From the NCBI GenBank assembly GCA_002394535.1, contig DGUG01000100.1, forward strand, positions 1 through 27,310: DNA of 27,310 bases, written 5' to 3'. How positions within the stretch are numbered: position 1 is the first letter of the stretch; the number at the start of each line of letters is the position of its first letter. The position numbers were made by a program, and so were the translations under genes. This DNA is from Lachnospiraceae bacterium UBA4316 (lineage in GTDB: Bacteria > Bacillota > Clostridia > Lachnospirales > Lachnospiraceae). Below are positions 7,745-16,062 of this stretch, in pieces. A model generated the notes under the pieces. The model did no database searches. It saw nothing but the letters and a program-made list of their open reading frames with translations, and was not told the DNA's origin.

Positions 7745-7776
7745 GAAGCACTTGCATATGCAGGTGCTTCTTGTTT
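7745..7776 (+). terminator. Intrinsic terminator after rplS
   Basis: A 12-base-pair stem with one G-T wobble (GAAGCACTTGCA at 7745-7756 with TGCAGGTGCTTC at 7759-7770) is followed by TTGTTTT. The apical bases must open to form the loop. The sequence doubles as part of a candidate promoter for lepB. Confidence 0.82.
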
Positions 7777-7782
7777 TATAAT
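7752..7782 (+). promoter_or_regulatory. Candidate promoter of the first lepB, overlapping the rplS terminator
   Basis: A perfect TATAAT lies at 7777-7782, at the end of the terminator T-tract. The best -35 is TTGCAT at 7752-7757 inside the hairpin, but the spacer is 19 bases, longer than ideal. The start point would be near 7789, giving a very short leader to the TTG start at 7803. Confidence 0.45.
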
Positions 7783-7802
7783 TAACAAAAGAGGAATGAT
7801 AA

Positions 7803-8405
7803 TTGGCCAAGAGACATTCAAGAAAATCAAACGGACCAACCCTCTCATATATCAATCGTGAGAGGAACTTTAATGTTAATAATCTGTATCAGGTACTGCA
7901 GTGGATATTCCTTGTCTTTATTGCGGTGTTTTTGGGAGTCGCCATAGTTTACGCGTTTGGGATCAGAACCAGTGTGGTCGGAGATTCGATGGAACCGGCG
8001 CTTTCAAACGGGCAGGAAGTGCTGATAAATAAAATAGCATATCAGTTTACACCTCCCAAGCAGGGCGATGTGATAGTGTTCAGACCGAACGGCAACGAAA
8101 ATGCCCATCTGTCGGTTAAGAGGGTTGTTGCAACTCCCGGTGATACGGTGCAGATCGTTCAGGGAAAAGTTGTTATAAACGGTGCTGTATATGTGAAAGA
8201 TAAAGCAGAGGACACGAGAGATGCCGGAGTTGCCGTATCAGAGATAGTTCTCGGAGCGGATGAGTACTTTGTTCTCGGAGATAACAGAAGAAGCTCCGAA
8301 GATTCACGAAGTGCCAATATAGGGAACATAAGCAGAGGCATGATAGAGGGCAAGGCATGGTATCATCTGAAAGGTAAGGATTCACAAGCGGGGAGGATTG
8401 AATAA
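7803..8405 (+). CDS. lepB: Type I signal peptidase (first copy, TTG start)
   Basis: Membrane serine/lysine protease that removes signal peptides from exported proteins. The 200-residue product has a cytoplasmic basic N-terminus, one membrane helix at about residues 31-52, the catalytic serine in VVGDSMEPAL (S62), the general-base lysine in SVKRVVATPGD (K106) and the conserved GDNRRSSEDSR box (159-169). The start is TTG at 7803: AGAGGA at 7790-7795 is correctly spaced, and the ATG at 7796 is in another frame. The stop overlaps the rbgA ATG by one base (TAATG). It is only distantly similar to the second copy 1.3 kb downstream, so this is not a recent tandem duplication. Confidence 0.95.
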   Translation: MAKRHSRKSNGPTLSYINRERNFNVNNLYQVLQWIFLVFIAVFLGVAIVYAFGIRTSVVGDSMEPALSNGQEVLINKIAYQFTPPKQGDVIVFRPNGNENAHLSVKRVVATPGDTVQIVQGKVVINGAVYVKDKAEDTRDAGVAVSEIVLGADEYFVLGDNRRSSEDSRSANIGNISRGMIEGKAWYHLKGKDSQAGRIE

Positions 8406-9247
8406 TGCAGGTTCAGTGGTATCCGGGTCATATGACTAAAGCCAAGAGAATGATGCTTGAAGATATCAAACTGATAGATCTTGTTATCGAACTTCTTGAT
8501 GCCAGAGTTCCGATTTCTTCGCGTAATCCCGATATAGATGAGATAGCAAAAGGAAAGTCACGTCTTGTACTTTTGAACAAATCAGATCTTGCAGATCCTG
8601 AAAAAAACAATGAATGGCTTGACTATTTTAAGGATAAGGGAATAATAGCGCTATTTGTTGACTCCAGGAACAGAAATGGTTTTTCACCGGTGGGTAAGTC
8701 TATTGAGGAAGCATGCAGAACTAAGATAGAACGTGACAGAAAACGGGGCATTATAAACAGACCGGTCAGAGCAATGGTTGTCGGAATTCCTAATGTCGGG
8801 AAATCCACTTTTATCAATTCTATGTGTAAAAAAGCAAGTGCCAAAACCGGAAACAAGCCGGGTGTCACAAAGGGCAAACAATGGATCAATCTTAATAAAA
8901 ATGTTGAGCTGCTTGATACTCCCGGAATACTGTGGCCGAGATTTGATAATGAAGAAACAGGGGTTCATCTTGCGTTTATCGGTTCCATTAATGACGAGAT
9001 TGTTGATGAGGTTGATCTCGCAATGGAACTTATAATCTTTTTAATAAAATCATATTCAGGTGTTCTTTTTAAAAGATACGAGATAAACGAAGACAATGAT
9101 ACGGCTGTTATTTTAAATGATATAGCGTTAAAAAGAGGATGTTTGAAAAAAGGAAATGAACCGGATTATTCCAAAGCGGCCAATATTCTGCTTGATGATT
9201 TCCGATCGGGCAGGCTTGGAAGAATAACGCTTGAAGATCCTGTATAA
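8405..9247 (+). CDS. rbgA: Ribosome biogenesis GTPase RbgA (YlqF)
   Basis: GTPase required for a late step of 50S assembly, acting on the 45S intermediate. The GTPase motifs are circularly permuted, as in the YlqF/YawG family: the G4 motif LLNKSDLAD (56-64) precedes G1 GIPNVGKST (127-135) and G3 DTPG (171-174). The N-terminus MQVQWYPGHMTKAKR is diagnostic. The C-terminal helical domain ends in ILLDDFRSGRLGRITLE. Length (280) is normal. The ATG shares a base with the lepB stop and is preceded by GGGAGGA. The next gene follows after 34 bases. Confidence 0.97.
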   Translation: MQVQWYPGHMTKAKRMMLEDIKLIDLVIELLDARVPISSRNPDIDEIAKGKSRLVLLNKSDLADPEKNNEWLDYFKDKGIIALFVDSRNRNGFSPVGKSIEEACRTKIERDRKRGIINRPVRAMVVGIPNVGKSTFINSMCKKASAKTGNKPGVTKGKQWINLNKNVELLDTPGILWPRFDNEETGVHLAFIGSINDEIVDEVDLAMELIIFLIKSYSGVLFKRYEINEDNDTAVILNDIALKRGCLKKGNEPDYSKAANILLDDFRSGRLGRITLEDPV

Positions 9248-9281
9248 CAATTGGAATTGAATCCTTTTAAGAAGGAGCAAG

Positions 9282-9827
9282 ATGAATAAAGGGAAGAAGA
9301 AAAAGAAAACGGGCGGTATTGTTCGAGCTTTTTTTGATACGGGTGTTTTTATATTAGCTGTTCTTGTTATAGCATTCGTTATGTCAAGATATGCGGTTGA
9401 GCGTGTAAAGGTTCACAATCATTCGATGGAGCATACTCTCGAGGAAGGCGACAGTGTTATTATTGATAAACTTACATACAGATTCCGTGACCCCGACAGA
9501 TATGAGATCATCGTATTTAAGCAGAAGGGGACAGGTGAGGATTTAATAAAGCGTGTTATCGGCCTTCCTTTTGAAACAGTACAGATAATAGATGGTGGGT
9601 TCTATATAGACGGGAAAAAGATTGATGACATAAAAGGACTTGAAGCACCGGATTATGCGGGACTTGCCCAAAGTCCGATTCATTTGTCTGTGGGGGAGTA
9701 TTTTGTAGTCGGTGACAACAGAGAAGAAAGCATAGATTCCCGTTATGAAGAGGTTGGTATTGTGACTTCCACAAGAATAACGGGTAGAATGTTATTTAAA
9801 CTGGGATGGTTAAATAATGGCAGGTAA
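9282..9827 (+). CDS. lepB: Type I signal peptidase (second copy)
   Basis: A second signal peptidase of 181 residues. A strongly basic start (MNKGKKKKKTGG) precedes a membrane helix at about 14-35; the catalytic serine is in HNHSMEHTL (S48), the lysine in LIKRVIGLP (K90), and the box GDNREESIDSRYEEVG is at 144-159. AAGGAG lies about 5 bases before the ATG. The active-site surroundings differ from the first copy (HSMEHTL against DSMEPAL), which suggests different substrate preference or expression. It overlaps rnhB by 11 bases. Several type I signal peptidases in one genome are common in Firmicutes; having both around one ribosome-assembly gene is the noteworthy point. Confidence 0.95.
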   Translation: MNKGKKKKKTGGIVRAFFDTGVFILAVLVIAFVMSRYAVERVKVHNHSMEHTLEEGDSVIIDKLTYRFRDPDRYEIIVFKQKGTGEDLIKRVIGLPFETVQIIDGGFYIDGKKIDDIKGLEAPDYAGLAQSPIHLSVGEYFVVGDNREESIDSRYEEVGIVTSTRITGRMLFKLGWLNNGR

Positions 9828-10620
9828 TATCGGCGAGATTAAAACAGAATTTAACAGTCTTAAAGATAACGAATACGGAAGGTTTATCGAAAAGTATTCA
9901 GATGATCCGAGAAGCGGGGTTGCGTCTCTTGTAAAAAAGGCTGTGGTTAAGGCAGAAAAGTATGAGGCTGAAATTGAAAGAACAGAACGCATGTTATCTT
10001 TCGAAAAAGAGTACAGCTCATATACTGCCATATGCGGAATAGATGAGGCGGGAAGAGGGCCGCTGGCAGGGCCTGTTGTTGCCGGAGCGGTAATTCTCCC
10101 GACGGATAGCAGAATTCTTTATTTGAACGATTCAAAACAGCTGTCCGCCGCAAAACGTGAAGAACTTTACGATGTTATTTTCGCCCGTGCTGTTTCTGCC
10201 GCAGTCGGGATAGTTGACGAGACAAGGATAGATGAGATTAATATACTTCAGGCTACCTACGAGGCGATGCGAATGGCGGTAATGAATCTCTCGAAAAGAC
10301 CCGATATATTATTAAACGATGCTGTTACAATTCCGGGAATCGAAATCCGACAGGTTCCGATAATAAAAGGTGATGCAAAGAGCTGCTCCATCGCGGCAGC
10401 AAGTATTATCGCCAAAGTAACAAGAGACAGGATCATGACTGAGATGGATAAACTGTATCCGGAATACGGCTTCGCACAGAATAAGGGATACGGGTCGCAA
10501 CAGCATATTGCGGCCATCAGAAAGTACGGTCCCTGTAAAATTCACAGAAGAACGTTTATCAGTAACTTTATTTGGGCAGATATGCCCTGGAGACACTATG
10601 CCTTTATCAATCGATGGTAA
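9817..10620 (+). CDS. rnhB: Ribonuclease HII
   Basis: Endonuclease that cuts the RNA strand of RNA-DNA hybrids and excises single ribonucleotides from DNA. The catalytic core starts with ICGIDEAGRGPLAGP (D76 and E77 as metal ligands), with LNDSKQLS near residue 108 and the stretch IKGDAKSCSIAAASIIAKVTRD containing the third acidic ligand near 188. An N-terminal helical extension of about 70 residues matches the Bacillus-type RNase HII. The 267-residue length is typical. The ATG lies within the last codons of lepB (11-base overlap), and the 3' end overlaps the next start by 23 bases, so this stretch is a tightly coupled operon. Confidence 0.97.
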   Translation: MAGNIGEIKTEFNSLKDNEYGRFIEKYSDDPRSGVASLVKKAVVKAEKYEAEIERTERMLSFEKEYSSYTAICGIDEAGRGPLAGPVVAGAVILPTDSRILYLNDSKQLSAAKREELYDVIFARAVSAAVGIVDETRIDEINILQATYEAMRMAVMNLSKRPDILLNDAVTIPGIEIRQVPIIKGDAKSCSIAAASIIAKVTRDRIMTEMDKLYPEYGFAQNKGYGSQQHIAAIRKYGPCKIHRRTFISNFIWADMPWRHYAFINRW

Positions 10621-12601
10621 TTATTCAAGCAGTGATCAGACGAGAATAGGCTATAATACAGCCTCTGAAAGTATACGTAATGTTAATGATACCGCGTATA
10701 CCGCTTCAAGATCCGAGACTTTGGCCCAGGGTCAGACTGTGACCGGGCAGATAGTTGAAAAAGAAGGCGATCAGGTAACGATTAAGCTTGAGAATGACAG
10801 AACCATCTCAGCAAAGCTTGCCGGTAACGCTGATATTGAAGTCGGAATGAAGCTTACGTTCGAAGTTGCAAAGAGCGGGGGACAGACAGCTTTGCGTCCG
10901 CTTTTTTCAAATCTTTCAGGAAGTAATGCTGCCATGAGCGCACTTCGTGCAGCCGGACTTCCAATCAATAATACAACGATTGCCATGACCGATAAGATGA
11001 TGTCGGAGAGCATGCCGGTAAACAGGAATGCTCTGGCGCAGATGTTTAAAAATGTCACTTCCCATTCAATTGTTTCGCCGGAATCCATCGTTCAGATGAC
11101 CAAGCTGAATATGCCGCTTACCGAGTCTAACGTGATACAGTTTGACAATTACCGAAACTTTGAGCATCAGATAACAGGAGATCTTCAGAATGTTGCAAAC
11201 GGCGTTGCCGATATTCTTGAGGAAGCTATAAATCTGGTCGGCCGGGATAGTACTGACGTATTCGGTACTCTTTCGGCGGGGGAGGTTGTGAGCAGGGTTC
11301 TTGATCTTATAGATACGGACAGTCTTGAGACAATTGCAGCTGATAGGGTTGATTCGGCCGTTGTATCTGAAAACGGCAATTCGGACGGACTGATTACCGT
11401 TACGGAGAATGTATCCGTGGGGGAAGGAAATACAGCGGAAGTTTTGAGCAATGTTCTTCAGGAATCCGCCGGATCAATTGGAGGAGTCGGGCCGGAAGTT
11501 GCGACAGAGGCGGTGATTAATCCGAATATTTCGCTTACTGTAGCCGAACAGCAGAATCTTGTCCAGGATCTGCAGGGAATACTTATTTTGGCAGGTGAGA
11601 GCGCCGACATACACGAGCCGCTTAATCCATCGGAAGTTATAACAGCCGTAAAGGAACTTGTGCAGGAGTATCCTCCTGAGGACATTAAGGTCGTCCAGAC
11701 AGAACTGGCGGCATATTCGGAAGAAAGCAATGAGGCAGCTGAAGAAGAAAACTTACTGAATACAGCAAGATCAGATATAAACGGACTTCGGTATAAAAAC
11801 CCGGAAACGGTCAATCCTCAAAGTGCTGAGTTCAAGCAGCAGGATGTGGCTCTGGGGCAAAACTCATCTTTATCCACTGTTTCTCAAGAGTTTGATTCTG
11901 CTCCGATGGCAAAATCGGTTAAGGCACAGATACATGAAAAACTGAATGAGCTGCTTAAATCCGATGGTTTTTCCAAACTGGTAAAAGATTCTGTTAAAGC
12001 CCAGATGTCTATAATACCGGAAGATGTTGCCAAATCCGGCAAGATAGAAGAACTGTATGAAAGGATTCAAAAGACCTCCGGCCGGATCAGCCAGCTTATG
12101 GAGAGCATAGCGCGACCGGATTCGCCCATTGCTGCCTCTGCACAGGGACTTTCCGATAATGTCAACTTCATGAATCAGCTTAATGAATTTGTCAATTATG
12201 TCCAGCTCCCGCTCAAGATGGCAGGAGAGGATGCTAACGGAGAATTGTATGTATATACCAATAAAAAGAATCTTGCAAATAAAGACGGTAATTTCTCGGC
12301 GCTTTTGCATCTTGATATGGAACATCTCGGGCCTATGGATGTTTATGTCACAATGCGTGACTATACGAAAGTAAATACAAATTTCTATCTCGAAAGTGAG
12401 GAAATGCTTGATTTTATTTCCGCTCATATTGATGAATTGACAAGGCGACTCACTGAAAAAGGCTATAATACCAATACAAAAGTAACACAAAAGGAACCCG
12501 GGAAACCGGTAACTCCCATTACGGATGAGTTTACTAAGGAAGAAGCGAGCGCTACGGCTCCGGTAACAGTGGCAAGGATGCGATTTGACGTCAGGGCATA
12601 A
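10598..12601 (+). CDS. FliK-like (YlqG-type) protein with hook-length-control C-terminal domain
   Basis: A 667-residue protein with no signal peptide or membrane helix. I start it at ATG 10598 (GGAG at 10588 region upstream); the frame is open earlier but only inside rnhB. The N-terminal quarter has an OB-like/beta stretch (QTVTGQIVEKEGDQVTIKL near 52) and the middle is long, acidic, low in aromatic residues and likely flexible. The C-terminal part (about 567-623) has the pattern of FliK hook-length-control domains, with LHLDMEHLGPMDVYV followed by ESEEMLDFISAHIDEL. The order rnhB, this gene, then a stand-alone FlhB C-domain gene parallels B. subtilis rnhB-ylqG-ylqH. Role unknown: a ruler or switch partner for the export gate is an inference from FliK-FlhB biology. 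Confidence 0.8.
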   Translation: MPLSIDGNYSSSDQTRIGYNTASESIRNVNDTAYTASRSETLAQGQTVTGQIVEKEGDQVTIKLENDRTISAKLAGNADIEVGMKLTFEVAKSGGQTALRPLFSNLSGSNAAMSALRAAGLPINNTTIAMTDKMMSESMPVNRNALAQMFKNVTSHSIVSPESIVQMTKLNMPLTESNVIQFDNYRNFEHQITGDLQNVANGVADILEEAINLVGRDSTDVFGTLSAGEVVSRVLDLIDTDSLETIAADRVDSAVVSENGNSDGLITVTENVSVGEGNTAEVLSNVLQESAGSIGGVGPEVATEAVINPNISLTVAEQQNLVQDLQGILILAGESADIHEPLNPSEVITAVKELVQEYPPEDIKVVQTELAAYSEESNEAAEEENLLNTARSDINGLRYKNPETVNPQSAEFKQQDVALGQNSSLSTVSQEFDSAPMAKSVKAQIHEKLNELLKSDGFSKLVKDSVKAQMSIIPEDVAKSGKIEELYERIQKTSGRISQLMESIARPDSPIAASAQGLSDNVNFMNQLNEFVNYVQLPLKMAGEDANGELYVYTNKKNLANKDGNFSALLHLDMEHLGPMDVYVTMRDYTKVNTNFYLESEEMLDFISAHIDELTRRLTEKGYNTNTKVTQKEPGKPVTPITDEFTKEEASATAPVTVARMRFDVRA

Positions 12602-12602
12602 A

Positions 12603-12887
12603 ATGGCAGAAGAAGAGAAGAAGAAAATCAAACAGGCGGTAGCTATTGAATATGATCCGAATGATGTGGCGCCTAAGATTGTCGCAACAGGTCGCGGAAA
12701 GGTTGCCGAGAGGATCATTGAACAGGCCAAAGAAAACGATGTTCCGATACATGAGGACGAAAAGCTTGCAGGAACTCTTTCTAAACTTGATATAGGCGAG
12801 TATATACCTCCCGAACTGTATGAGGTAGTGGCGGAGATACTGGTATTTGTCGATAATATGGAGAAGATCAGATCAAAGCTTGGATAA
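12603..12887 (+). CDS. Stand-alone FlhB cytoplasmic-domain-like protein (YlqH/FlhX type)
   Basis: A 94-residue protein resembling only the post-cleavage part of the FlhB/YscU export-switch cytoplasmic domain. FlhB normally cuts itself within NPTH; this sequence begins just after that point (QAVAIEYDPNDVAPKIVATGRG at 11-32) and lacks both the NPTH motif and the membrane domain. The rest matches the family: AERIIEQAKENDVPIHED, then LDIGEYIPPELYEVVAEILVFV. Stand-alone copies (FlhX in Helicobacter, YlqH in Bacillus) are known and FlhX can replace the cleaved FlhB fragment. Its FliK-like partner ends 1 base upstream, so the two are surely co-expressed. The ribosome site is weak, in keeping with coupling. 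Confidence 0.88.
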   Translation: MAEEEKKKIKQAVAIEYDPNDVAPKIVATGRGKVAERIIEQAKENDVPIHEDEKLAGTLSKLDIGEYIPPELYEVVAEILVFVDNMEKIRSKLG

Positions 12888-12891
12888 GGAT

Positions 12892-13245
12892 ATGAACAAA
12901 AGGAAAATCGGATTTGCAAAAGAAGATGAGGCCGCAAGGTTTTTAACTGAATGTGGGCTCAAAATACTCGAACTAAACTATTCGAACAGATTCGGTGAAA
13001 TTGATATAATTGCAAGGGATGGCCCCTTTACTGTTTTTGTTGAGGTAAAGTATAGAAAAACCGCTTCTTCGGGACATCCGGAGGAAGCGGTAAGCTATTT
13101 AAAGGCAAAAACAATATCCAAAGTAGCCGATTATTACCGGTTGTGCAAAAAACTTTCGGATGCTGATCCGGTAAGGTTTGATGTAGTGGCGATTGAAGGC
13201 GGCAACGTCAAATGGTACAAAAATGCCTTTCACTATACCGGTTAG
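12892..13245 (+). CDS. YraN/UPF0102 family endonuclease-like protein
   Basis: A 117-residue protein with a restriction-endonuclease-like fold, function not established. The core motif is present: GEIDIIARDG with E36 and D38, followed by VFVEVKYRK with E51 and K53, the arrangement of a PD-(D/E)xK nuclease site. The ATG at 12892 matches the common family start MNKRKIG, although an in-frame TTG at 12880 overlaps the upstream stop; the AAGGA there is too close to the ATG to be ideal, and coupling is likely. The gene sits next to rnhB in many bacteria. The stop codon overlaps that of the convergent prs gene by 3 bases. Confidence 0.92.
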   Translation: MNKRKIGFAKEDEAARFLTECGLKILELNYSNRFGEIDIIARDGPFTVFVEVKYRKTASSGHPEEAVSYLKAKTISKVADYYRLCKKLSDADPVRFDVVAIEGGNVKWYKNAFHYTG

Positions 13246-14447
13246 GCATTATCGTCTGCCAAAAACTCGGTTTCAAGTCTCTGATTGTATCGCCGTAACA
13301 CTTCCTGAATCTTTTCAGTGTTAGTATGAACCTTGGACATGGCAATGTCGTGGTTCATGTAATCGACAACAGTAGCAAGGAATTCACTCATATCGGCTTC
13401 AATAAAGTACGGTCTTGAGTTAATCTCAGGGTCGTGATAGCATAAATTTGTACAGATGATTTTTTCAAAGGTACATTCATCAAAGGCCTTATCGAACAAT
13501 TCTATACCTTCAGTAAAGAGTCCGAAGGTACAACATATATATACGCGTTTGGCATTCATGTCCTTTAGTTGCCTTGCGGTGTCCATCATGCTTCCGCCGG
13601 AACTGATCATATCGTCGATAATTATTACATCCTTGCCATCAATCTCGTCACCAAGAAACTCATGCGCCACTATAGGATTCTTACCGTTTATCACTTTGGT
13701 ATAATCACGTCGTTTATAAAACATACCGGTATTGACTCCAAGAACACCTGCGAAATAAACCGCACGATCAAGAGCACCCTCATCCGGGCTGATGACAACA
13801 AGGTGATCTTTATCTATCATAAGATCTCTTTCATAGTGTATAAGTGATCTAATAAATTCATATGGGGGTAAAAAATTATCGAACCCGCAAAGAGGGATAG
13901 AGTTTTGGACTTTGGGATCATGTGCATCAAATGTTATAACATCGTTGACACCCATATCGGCAAGCTCCGCAAGTGCCATTGCACAGTCAAGTGACTCGCG
14001 AAGTGATCGCTTGTGCTGGCGCGATTCATACAAAAAGGGCATCACTACGGTGATTCTGTGAGCCTTTCCGCCGATTGCAGCTATAACACGCTTTATATCC
14101 ATATAAATATCGTCGGGTGACATATAATGAACAAAACCGTTAACGGTAAAAGAATTGCTGTGATTGCATACATCGGCAAGAATATAGATATCGCGGCCCC
14201 TTGCCGTATCGCGGAGAACTGATTTCCCCTCTCCGGTTCCAAAACGCGGCCATTCACAATCGATGATATATGAGTCTTTTTCATAACCGAAGAATGCAGC
14301 CGTATCACGATGATTAAGATTCTGATGTTTTCTGTATTCGGAAATCTTTTTATCAACAGATTGTCCAAGTTTTCGACAACTGTCATGGACCACAAGACCG
14401 AGAGGGGCTACCGGCATTGTATCTTCGATATTAATATGTTCTGCCAT
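13242..14447 (-). CDS. prs: Ribose-phosphate pyrophosphokinase, long form
   Basis: Makes PRPP from ribose 5-phosphate and ATP, the precursor for nucleotides, His and Trp. At 401 residues it is clearly longer than the usual 315. The core can still be followed: RITVVMPFLYESRQHKR (131-147) matches the ATP-binding RxTxVxPYxxYxRQDR pattern; FDAHD (173-177) matches the DLHA region; YKRRDY (244-249) holds the catalytic-loop basic residues; VIIIDDMISSGGS (274-286) is the PRPP/ribose-phosphate loop. Extra residues lie at the N-terminus, between about 40 and 110, and at the C-terminus. ATG 14447 is chosen because AAAGGTGG (14456-14463) is 8 bases upstream; earlier in-frame starts at 14453 and 14459 overlap that site. 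Divergent from gltX; no convincing minus-strand promoter was found (a weak TTGATA-17-ACATAG ends near 14472). Confidence 0.92.
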   Translation of the reverse strand: MAEHINIEDTMPVAPLGLVVHDSCRKLGQSVDKKISEYRKHQNLNHRDTAAFFGYEKDSYIIDCEWPRFGTGEGKSVLRDTARGRDIYILADVCNHSNSFTVNGFVHYMSPDDIYMDIKRVIAAIGGKAHRITVVMPFLYESRQHKRSLRESLDCAMALAELADMGVNDVITFDAHDPKVQNSIPLCGFDNFLPPYEFIRSLIHYERDLMIDKDHLVVISPDEGALDRAVYFAGVLGVNTGMFYKRRDYTKVINGKNPIVAHEFLGDEIDGKDVIIIDDMISSGGSMMDTARQLKDMNAKRVYICCTFGLFTEGIELFDKAFDECTFEKIICTNLCYHDPEINSRPYFIEADMSEFLATVVDYMNHDIAMSKVHTNTEKIQEVLRRYNQRLETEFLADDNA

Positions 14448-14519
14448 GTGCATTACCACCTTTAGCGATTTCTATGTTTGATGCTACAATAGTTTATCAA
14501 TATATATGATTTTTTTCTA

Positions 14520-14548
14520 CTGTTATTTTTCTCAAAATCATTTATAAT
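14520..14548 (+). promoter_or_regulatory. Candidate gltX promoter
   Basis: A perfect TATAAT at 14543-14548 in an AT-rich divergent region (140 bases between the prs and gltX starts). The -35 at 17 bases (CTGTTA, 14520-14525) is poor. The start point would be near 14555. I saw no T-box-like structure before this tRNA synthetase gene; the leader would be only about 33 bases. Confidence 0.45.
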
Positions 14549-14587
14549 CTCATAGATAGATGAAATATCAGAAAGAAGGATTGGTAA

Positions 14588-16045
14588 ATGAGTAAAGTCA
14601 GAACCAGATTTGCACCGAGCCCGACCGGCAGGATGCATGTGGGAAACTTAAGAACTGCATTGTATGCTTATCTGATCGCCAAGCATGCGGGAGGGGAATT
14701 CCTGCTTAGGATCGAAGATACCGATCAGGAGAGATATGTTGACGGAGCGGTTGACATAATATACAGAACAATGCAAAAGACAGGACTTATACATGATGAA
14801 GGACCTGATAAGGACGGAGGATGCGGCCCCTATATTCAAAGCGAGAGACAGGCTTCGGGGATATACTTAAAGTATGCCAAACAACTTGTAGAAGAGGGTA
14901 AGGCTTACTATTGCTTTTGCACGAAGGAAAGACTGGAGGGATTGTCAAGGACTGTTGGTGGCAAAGAAATAAACGTCTATGACAAACATTGTCTGTCCCT
15001 GACCCCGGAAGAGGTTCAGTCTAATCTTGATAAGGGAATGCCCTATGTTATCAGACAGAATAACCCTGATACCGGAACAACGACGTTCCACGATGAGATT
15101 TACGGAGATATTACGGTTGATAATGCTGAACTTGATGATATGATACTCATCAAATCAGACGGCTATCCCACATATAATTTTGCCAATGTGATAGATGATC
15201 ATCTTATGGGGATTACTCATGTTGTAAGGGGAAATGAGTATCTGTCCTCCACGCCGAAGTATAACAGACTGTATGAAGCCTTTGGCTGGGAGGTTCCTGT
15301 ATATGTACATTGCCCGCTCATTACCGATGAGGAGCACAAAAAATTGTCCAAGAGAAGCGGGCATTCATCATATGAGGATCTTATCGATGCGGGATTTGTG
15401 TCCGAAGCCGTGGTGAATTTTGTGGCGCTTCTTGGATGGTCCCCGGATGATAATGTTGAGATCATGAGCCTTGAAGAGCTTGTACATAAATTTGATTACA
15501 CAAAAATGAGCAAGTCACCGGCGGTATTTGATTATACAAAACTGAAGTGGATGAACGGTGAATATATCAAGGCAATGGATTTTGAAAAGTTCTATGACAC
15601 AGCATTGCCGTATATGAAGGATGTGATTACAAAAGACCTTGATTTTCGCAAAATAGCGGCAATGGTCAAGACTAGAATAGAGATATTCCCGGATATCAAG
15701 GATCATATCGATTTCTTCGAAAAGGTTCCGGAGTATGATGTTTCGATGTACACGCACAAGAAAATGAAGACGGATGCGGCATCTAGTCTTGCGCTCTTAG
15801 AGGATGTTCTTCCGATACTTGCAAAATGCAGCGACTACTCAAATGACAGTCTGTTTGCACTCCTTTCCGATTATGCGGCAAAGAAAGAGTACAAAACAGG
15901 TTTTGTTATGTGGCCCATAAGAACTGCACTCTCCGGTAAACAGATGACTCCGGGCGGGGCCACCGAACTTATGGAGATACTTGGAAAAGATGAGTCGATA
16001 AAGCGTATAGAAGATGCAATAGAAAAGTTATCGAATACACAGTAA
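14588..16045 (+). CDS. gltX: Glutamyl-tRNA synthetase
   Basis: Class I aminoacyl-tRNA synthetase charging tRNA-Glu (and, in organisms using the transamidase route, also tRNA-Gln). The 485-residue protein has the HIGH-type motif as [11 protein letters not shown] (H17 to N20) and the KMSKS-type motif KLSKR (252-256). The catalytic-domain landmarks [10 protein letters not shown] and [31 protein letters not shown] are also present. A CxC (C109, C111) with a later Y131 and C135 resembles the zinc knuckle of bacterial GluRS. The C-terminal alpha-helical anticodon-binding part is complete. AGAAGGA (14573-14579) precedes the ATG. A helicase gene follows after 17 bases. Confidence 0.97.
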   Translation: MSKVRTRFAPSPTGRMHVGNLRTALYAYLIAKHAGGEFLLRIEDTDQERYVDGAVDIIYRTMQKTGLIHDEGPDKDGGCGPYIQSERQASGIYLKYAKQLVEEGKAYYCFCTKERLEGLSRTVGGKEINVYDKHCLSLTPEEVQSNLDKGMPYVIRQNNPDTGTTTFHDEIYGDITVDNAELDDMILIKSDGYPTYNFANVIDDHLMGITHVVRGNEYLSSTPKYNRLYEAFGWEVPVYVHCPLITDEEHKKLSKRSGHSSYEDLIDAGFVSEAVVNFVALLGWSPDDNVEIMSLEELVHKFDYTKMSKSPAVFDYTKLKWMNGEYIKAMDFEKFYDTALPYMKDVITKDLDFRKIAAMVKTRIEIFPDIKDHIDFFEKVPEYDVSMYTHKKMKTDAASSLALLEDVLPILAKCSDYSNDSLFALLSDYAAKKEYKTGFVMWPIRTALSGKQMTPGGATELMEILGKDESIKRIEDAIEKLSNTQ

Positions 16046-16062
16046 TTCCATAAAGGAGAACT

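Noticed and set aside
11870..12937. A 355-codon open frame on the minus strand
   Set aside because: It lies opposite the FliK-like, FlhB-like and yraN genes, has no ribosome site or recognisable motif, and its composition is that of an antisense shadow.
14448..14587. T-box or other tRNA-sensing leader before gltX
   Set aside because: The divergent gap is AT-rich, with only about 33 bases after the predicted start point, and no conserved T-box sequence or terminator hairpin is seen.
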